Shown here one piece after another: positions 30,905-33,523 of a stretch of 33,523 bases of DNA. Positions within the stretch are counted from its first letter, which is position 1. Each line of letters opens with the position of its first letter. Below the pieces are notes generated by a model that saw nothing but the letters and a program-made list of their open reading frames with translations, did not search any database and was not told where the DNA came from. A program made the translations under genes and the position numbers. The DNA lies in NCBI RefSeq assembly GCF_013302895.1, contig NZ_VJOK01000001.1, forward strand, positions 1,818,127 to 1,851,649, written 5' to 3'. The stretch is from Streptomyces albus subsp. chlorinus. Lineage in GTDB: Bacteria; Actinomycetota; Actinomycetes; Streptomycetales; Streptomycetaceae.

Positions 30905-32272
30905 ATGCCCGGCGAGGCGAGGACGAGGAGCGGCGTGGCCGCACCGCTGCTGGTCTGGGCGGTGACACGGACGGTGCTGCTGCTGTACGTCGGCAAGGTC
31001 TTCACCATGCCGGGCGGCCTGGATGTGACCAGCGACGTGTCGGTGATCTACCACGGCTGGTTCGCACGGCTGAGCAGCGGAACGTTTCCCTCCGACGATG
31101 TGACGTGGCAGTACCCGCCCGCCGCCGCGCTCGCCATCCTCTCCCCCGGACTGCTGGGGGGAGTGCTGGACTACACCTCCGCGTTCTTCGCCCTGGCCTG
31201 CGCCTCCGACGCCGTGGTGCTCGGCCTGCTGCTGTACGCCTCGCGCCGCCGCGGGCGCTCCTGCCCCGGTGCCCGGCGCGCGGGCGTGTGGGCGTGGATC
31301 GCCGGGGTGCCGCTGCTGGGGCCGACGGCCTACGCGCGCTACGACCTGATGGTGACCGCGCTCGCCGTGGCCGCCCTGCTGGCCGCCGCCCGGCACCCCC
31401 GCACCGCCGGGACGCTGGTCGGTCTGGGCGCGATGGTGAAGGTGTGGCCCGCGCTGCTGCTGCTCGGCACCCCGCGCGGCCGGACCACCCGTGCGGTGTG
31501 GCTGAGCGCGGCGGCGACCGTGCTCGTGCTCGCTGCGGGCTTCGCGGCGACGATGCCGGGCTCGCTGGACTTCCTGACCGGGCAGCGCGGCCGGGGCACG
31601 GAGGTGGAGTCGGTCGGCTCGCTGGTGCTGCACGCCGCCCGGCACTTCGGCTGGGAGGGCCGGGTGCTGCTGCGGTACGGCTCGATGGAGTTCGTGGGCC
31701 CCGGGGTACGGCTGGTGAGCGACGCGGCCGTCGTCCTGACGGGCGCCGGGTTCGGCTGGCTGCTGCTGTGGCGGCTGCGGGCCCGCACCTGGACACCGGG
31801 CACCTTGGCGGACGCGGCGCTGGCCGCCGTGCTCGTCTTCGTCGTCACCAGCCGGGTGCTCAGCCCGCAGTACCTGATCTGGCTCGTCGGGCTGGCCGCC
31901 GTCTGCCTCACCCTGCGCTCCGGACGGCAGGCGCTGCCCGCCTGGCTGGTGCTGGTGGCCACGGGGCTGACCCAACTGGAGTTCCCCGTCCGGTTCGCCG
32001 ACGTGGTCGCCAGTGACGGCCTCGGCGTCCTGGTGCTGGCCGCCCGCAACGCCCTGCTCGTGGCCGCCACCGTGCTCACCTGCGTCCGGCTGTGGCGTTC
32101 GACGGTGCCGCAAGCCGCCGACGCACCGGACGGCGGGGAATCGGCGGACGAGGCCCCCCGCGACGACGGGGCGGCGGACACGGCCCGCGACGAGGACGGC
32201 ACCCCCGCAGCGGATGCCCGCGACGGCGTCCCGGGCATGCGCGGCCCGGACGAGAAGCGGCTGCTCACGTGA
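30905..32272 (+). CDS. GT87/DUF2029-type integral membrane glycosyltransferase
   Basis: Polytopic GT-C enzyme of 455 residues that by family uses polyprenyl-phosphate mannose on the outer side of the membrane. About ten hydrophobic segments are visible. The first extracytoplasmic loop has GLDVTSDVSVIYHGW (D44 probably catalytic), followed by DDVTWQYPPAAAL at 64-76, the YPP signature. Further family marks are TAYARYDLMVTAL, VGLGAMVKVWPALLLL and VTSRVLSPQYLIWL. The C-terminal 60 residues are Asp/Ala/Gly-rich and hydrophilic. ATG 30905 is preceded by GGAGAGG. The relative in mycobacteria (Rv2181, from memory) adds alpha-1,2-mannose branches to lipomannan. The gene lies back to back with the PimB'-like gene with 73 bases between. 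Confidence 0.85.
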   Translation: MPGEARTRSGVAAPLLVWAVTRTVLLLYVGKVFTMPGGLDVTSDVSVIYHGWFARLSSGTFPSDDVTWQYPPAAALAILSPGLLGGVLDYTSAFFALACASDAVVLGLLLYASRRRGRSCPGARRAGVWAWIAGVPLLGPTAYARYDLMVTALAVAALLAAARHPRTAGTLVGLGAMVKVWPALLLLGTPRGRTTRAVWLSAAATVLVLAAGFAATMPGSLDFLTGQRGRGTEVESVGSLVLHAARHFGWEGRVLLRYGSMEFVGPGVRLVSDAAVVLTGAGFGWLLLWRLRARTWTPGTLADAALAAVLVFVVTSRVLSPQYLIWLVGLAAVCLTLRSGRQALPAWLVLVATGLTQLEFPVRFADVVASDGLGVLVLAARNALLVAATVLTCVRLWRSTVPQAADAPDGGESADEAPRDDGAADTARDEDGTPAADARDGVPGMRGPDEKRLLT

Positions 32273-32359
32273 GCAGGGCCTCCCGCCCGGTCGGCGACGG
32301 CCTCCGGGCCCGGGCCAACGGCGGTCCCGGAGCCGTCAGCGGCGCTCCCCGCGTACGGG

Positions 32360-33523
32360 TCAGGAGCGGCCCTGCCCCAGCTCGGCCGCCACGTACGCCC
32401 GCCACCGGGCGGTGAACTCCGCCTGGTCCACACCGAGGACCGCCCGCAGGGCGGCGTCCGTTCCGGGCCGCTTCCCGCCGTGCGCGCGGCCCGCGCGCTC
32501 GTACAGCGCGACCAGTGCGTCCGCGCCCCACTGGTCGGCGACCATCCGGCAGGCCAGCCAGCCGCCCTCGTAGGCACGAGCCAGCCGGGCCGGGTCGTTG
32601 CCGAACCGGAAGTCCTCGTCGGCGGGCAGCGCGCGCGGCGCCGCCGCGCCGCCGCGGTCCGCGTTCCCCTCCGCCCGCCGTCCGACGGCGCGGGCCAGTT
32701 CGGGGGCCGCCGCGCGCGGTGCGAGCTTCGTGGTGCGGTAGCCGGCCCAGTCGGCGAAGCCCTCGGACAGCCACATCGGGGTGGCGGGGGTGGTCTGCCG
32801 CCGGGTGGCGACATGGGTGGTCTCGTGGGTGAGGACGACCTGCCGCCCCTCCTCGCTGAGCAGCCCGTAGGCCTGCGGGTTGACGACGATCCGGTCGGCG
32901 GGGGCGTCCCCGGAGCGGCCGGGCCCCTCCCCTGCCGCACGCTCCCCCGCTTCCCCGCCCGCCTCCCCCGTGGTGACGGCCGCGATGCCCTCGTAGGAGG
33001 AGGCGGGCGAGCCCAGCAGGCGGGCCATGTCCGCCACCGAGGAGGGCGCCTCCAGCACCGCCCTGCGGGACCACTTCCGCGGCCACGCCTCACCGGCGGC
33101 GGGCACCGCGCGGTCGGCGGCGTCCGCGAGGGCCCGCAGCCCGGCGCGTTCCCGCCCGACACCGAGCACCAGGCTGTGCCGGCCCCGTACGACGGTCAGC
33201 TCGCCCTGCTCCCACAGCTGGGTGGCGTCGCCGGGGGCCCGCGCCGCGATCCGCCAGGCACCGTCCCGCCGTACGAAGCGCAGCCGCTCGGTATCGACGG
33301 TGGTGGTCCGGTCGTATCCGGCGAGGCGGTGGCGCAGTCCGGCCTCGACCGTCGCCCGGTTCCCGCGCCGGGTGACGTCCGCGACCTCGTAGCTCCACCG
33401 GTCGAGGGGGAGGCGGCGCAGGTTGCGGTAGACCTGCCGCTGCTCGGTGCGGTAGCCGGCCGCGCGCGGGTCGAGCACCGCGAGGTAGCCGTTCTTGTCG
33501 CCCTCGCGCAGGGCGGCGGCCTG
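32360..33523 (-). CDS. Zinc metalloprotease with HExxH motif (peptidase MA-like), N-terminus outside window
   Basis: The visible 387 residues are the C-terminal part of a larger protein that enters at the right edge (QAAALREGDKNGYLAVLDP). The zinc motif is HETTH in VVLTHETTHVATR (32813-32827 on the minus strand), followed by the third-ligand region TPMWLSEGFADWAGYRT, the arrangement of gluzincin-type peptidases. Before it, the segment RLRFVRRDGAWRIAARAPG resembles a small beta-rich NTF2/DUF4440-like domain, and GDKNGYLAVLDPRAAGYRTEQRQVYRNLR the start of that domain. No signal peptide can be seen because the N-terminus is cut off. An exported or lipid-anchored enzyme is likely. The gene is convergent with the GT87-type gene, 87 bases apart. 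It has no named function; peptidase MA family is the closest match I recall. Confidence 0.82.
   Translation of the reverse strand, partial: QAAALREGDKNGYLAVLDPRAAGYRTEQRQVYRNLRRLPLDRWSYEVADVTRRGNRATVEAGLRHRLAGYDRTTTVDTERLRFVRRDGAWRIAARAPGDATQLWEQGELTVVRGRHSLVLGVGRERAGLRALADAADRAVPAAGEAWPRKWSRRAVLEAPSSVADMARLLGSPASSYEGIAAVTTGEAGGEAGERAAGEGPGRSGDAPADRIVVNPQAYGLLSEEGRQVVLTHETTHVATRRQTTPATPMWLSEGFADWAGYRTTKLAPRAAAPELARAVGRRAEGNADRGGAAAPRALPADEDFRFGNDPARLARAYEGGWLACRMVADQWGADALVALYERAGRAHGGKRPGTDAALRAVLGVDQAEFTARWRAYVAAELGQGRS

Noticed and set aside
32273..32359. Possible terminator between the GT87-type and metalloprotease genes
   Set aside because: CCGGGCCCGG and nearby GC runs can pair only in short stems; nothing better than background for this composition.
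1..33523. CRISPR array, tRNA/rRNA genes, prophage or secondary-metabolite cluster
   Set aside because: No regularly spaced repeats, cloverleaf with CCA end, phage structural genes or PKS/NRPS domains were seen in the window.

Overview
The window looks like chromosomal core DNA of a Streptomyces or a very close relative. Base composition is very GC-rich, many genes start with GTG, TTG or possibly CTG, and several TAnnnT -10 boxes lie 6-7 bases before a start codon. The gene order around a ROK glucokinase, an aromatic-amino-acid locus and a phosphofructokinase agrees with what I remember of the Streptomyces coelicolor core chromosome. No rRNA, tRNA, CRISPR array or prophage was seen. About 23 of the 25 intact or edge-truncated protein genes can be given a family; the rest of the coding material is three pseudogenes and a Trp leader peptide.

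Bases 1-4260 hold iron and aromatic metabolism. A bacterioferritin-associated ferredoxin runs off the left edge behind a near-consensus iron box. A class II DAHP synthase and a fused anthranilate synthase (TrpE-TrpG) diverge from one short promoter region. The anthranilate synthase is preceded by a leader peptide with three consecutive Trp codons and a complete terminator/antiterminator set. Bases 4260-8450 hold an ArsB-like anion permease, a 6-phosphofructokinase with the residue signature of pyrophosphate-dependent enzymes, and a divergent quinone-oxidoreductase/TetR pair with operator-like palindromes between them.

Bases 8461-10552 are a decayed island. It contains a 655-bp IS5-type remnant with both terminal inverted repeats but no catalytic core, a winged-helix regulator broken by a 19-bp tandem duplication, and a short-chain dehydrogenase broken by at least three small indels. 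Bases 10581-16696 are an intact sugar-acid operon: ManD-type D-mannonate dehydratase, UxuB-type fructuronate reductase, an MFS transporter and a zinc-type polyol dehydrogenase. A divergent FCD-type GntR regulator faces it, with a perfect 14-bp palindrome between. The most economical reading is L-gulonate to D-fructuronate to D-mannonate to 2-keto-3-deoxygluconate.

Bases 16850-33523 are a conserved envelope/lipid and regulation region. It contains a two-component system, a PlsC-type acyltransferase, an alpha/beta hydrolase, a small membrane protein, an EEP-fold hydrolase, glucokinase, a DUF5304-like protein and an ArsA-like ATPase translationally coupled to an SRPBCC lipid-binding-fold protein. 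A metallophosphoesterase, a long-chain acyl-CoA ligase, a PimB'-like mannosyltransferase, a GT87-type membrane glycosyltransferase and a zinc metalloprotease that runs off the right edge follow. The mix of acyltransferase, acyl-CoA ligase, two mannosyltransferase-type enzymes and the SRPBCC-ArsA pair resembles, from memory, the mycobacterial phosphatidylinositol-mannoside neighbourhood (Rv2181 to Rv2188c). The SRPBCC-ArsA pair, whose ATPase has lost both signature P-loop lysines, is the best candidate in the window for an undescribed system.
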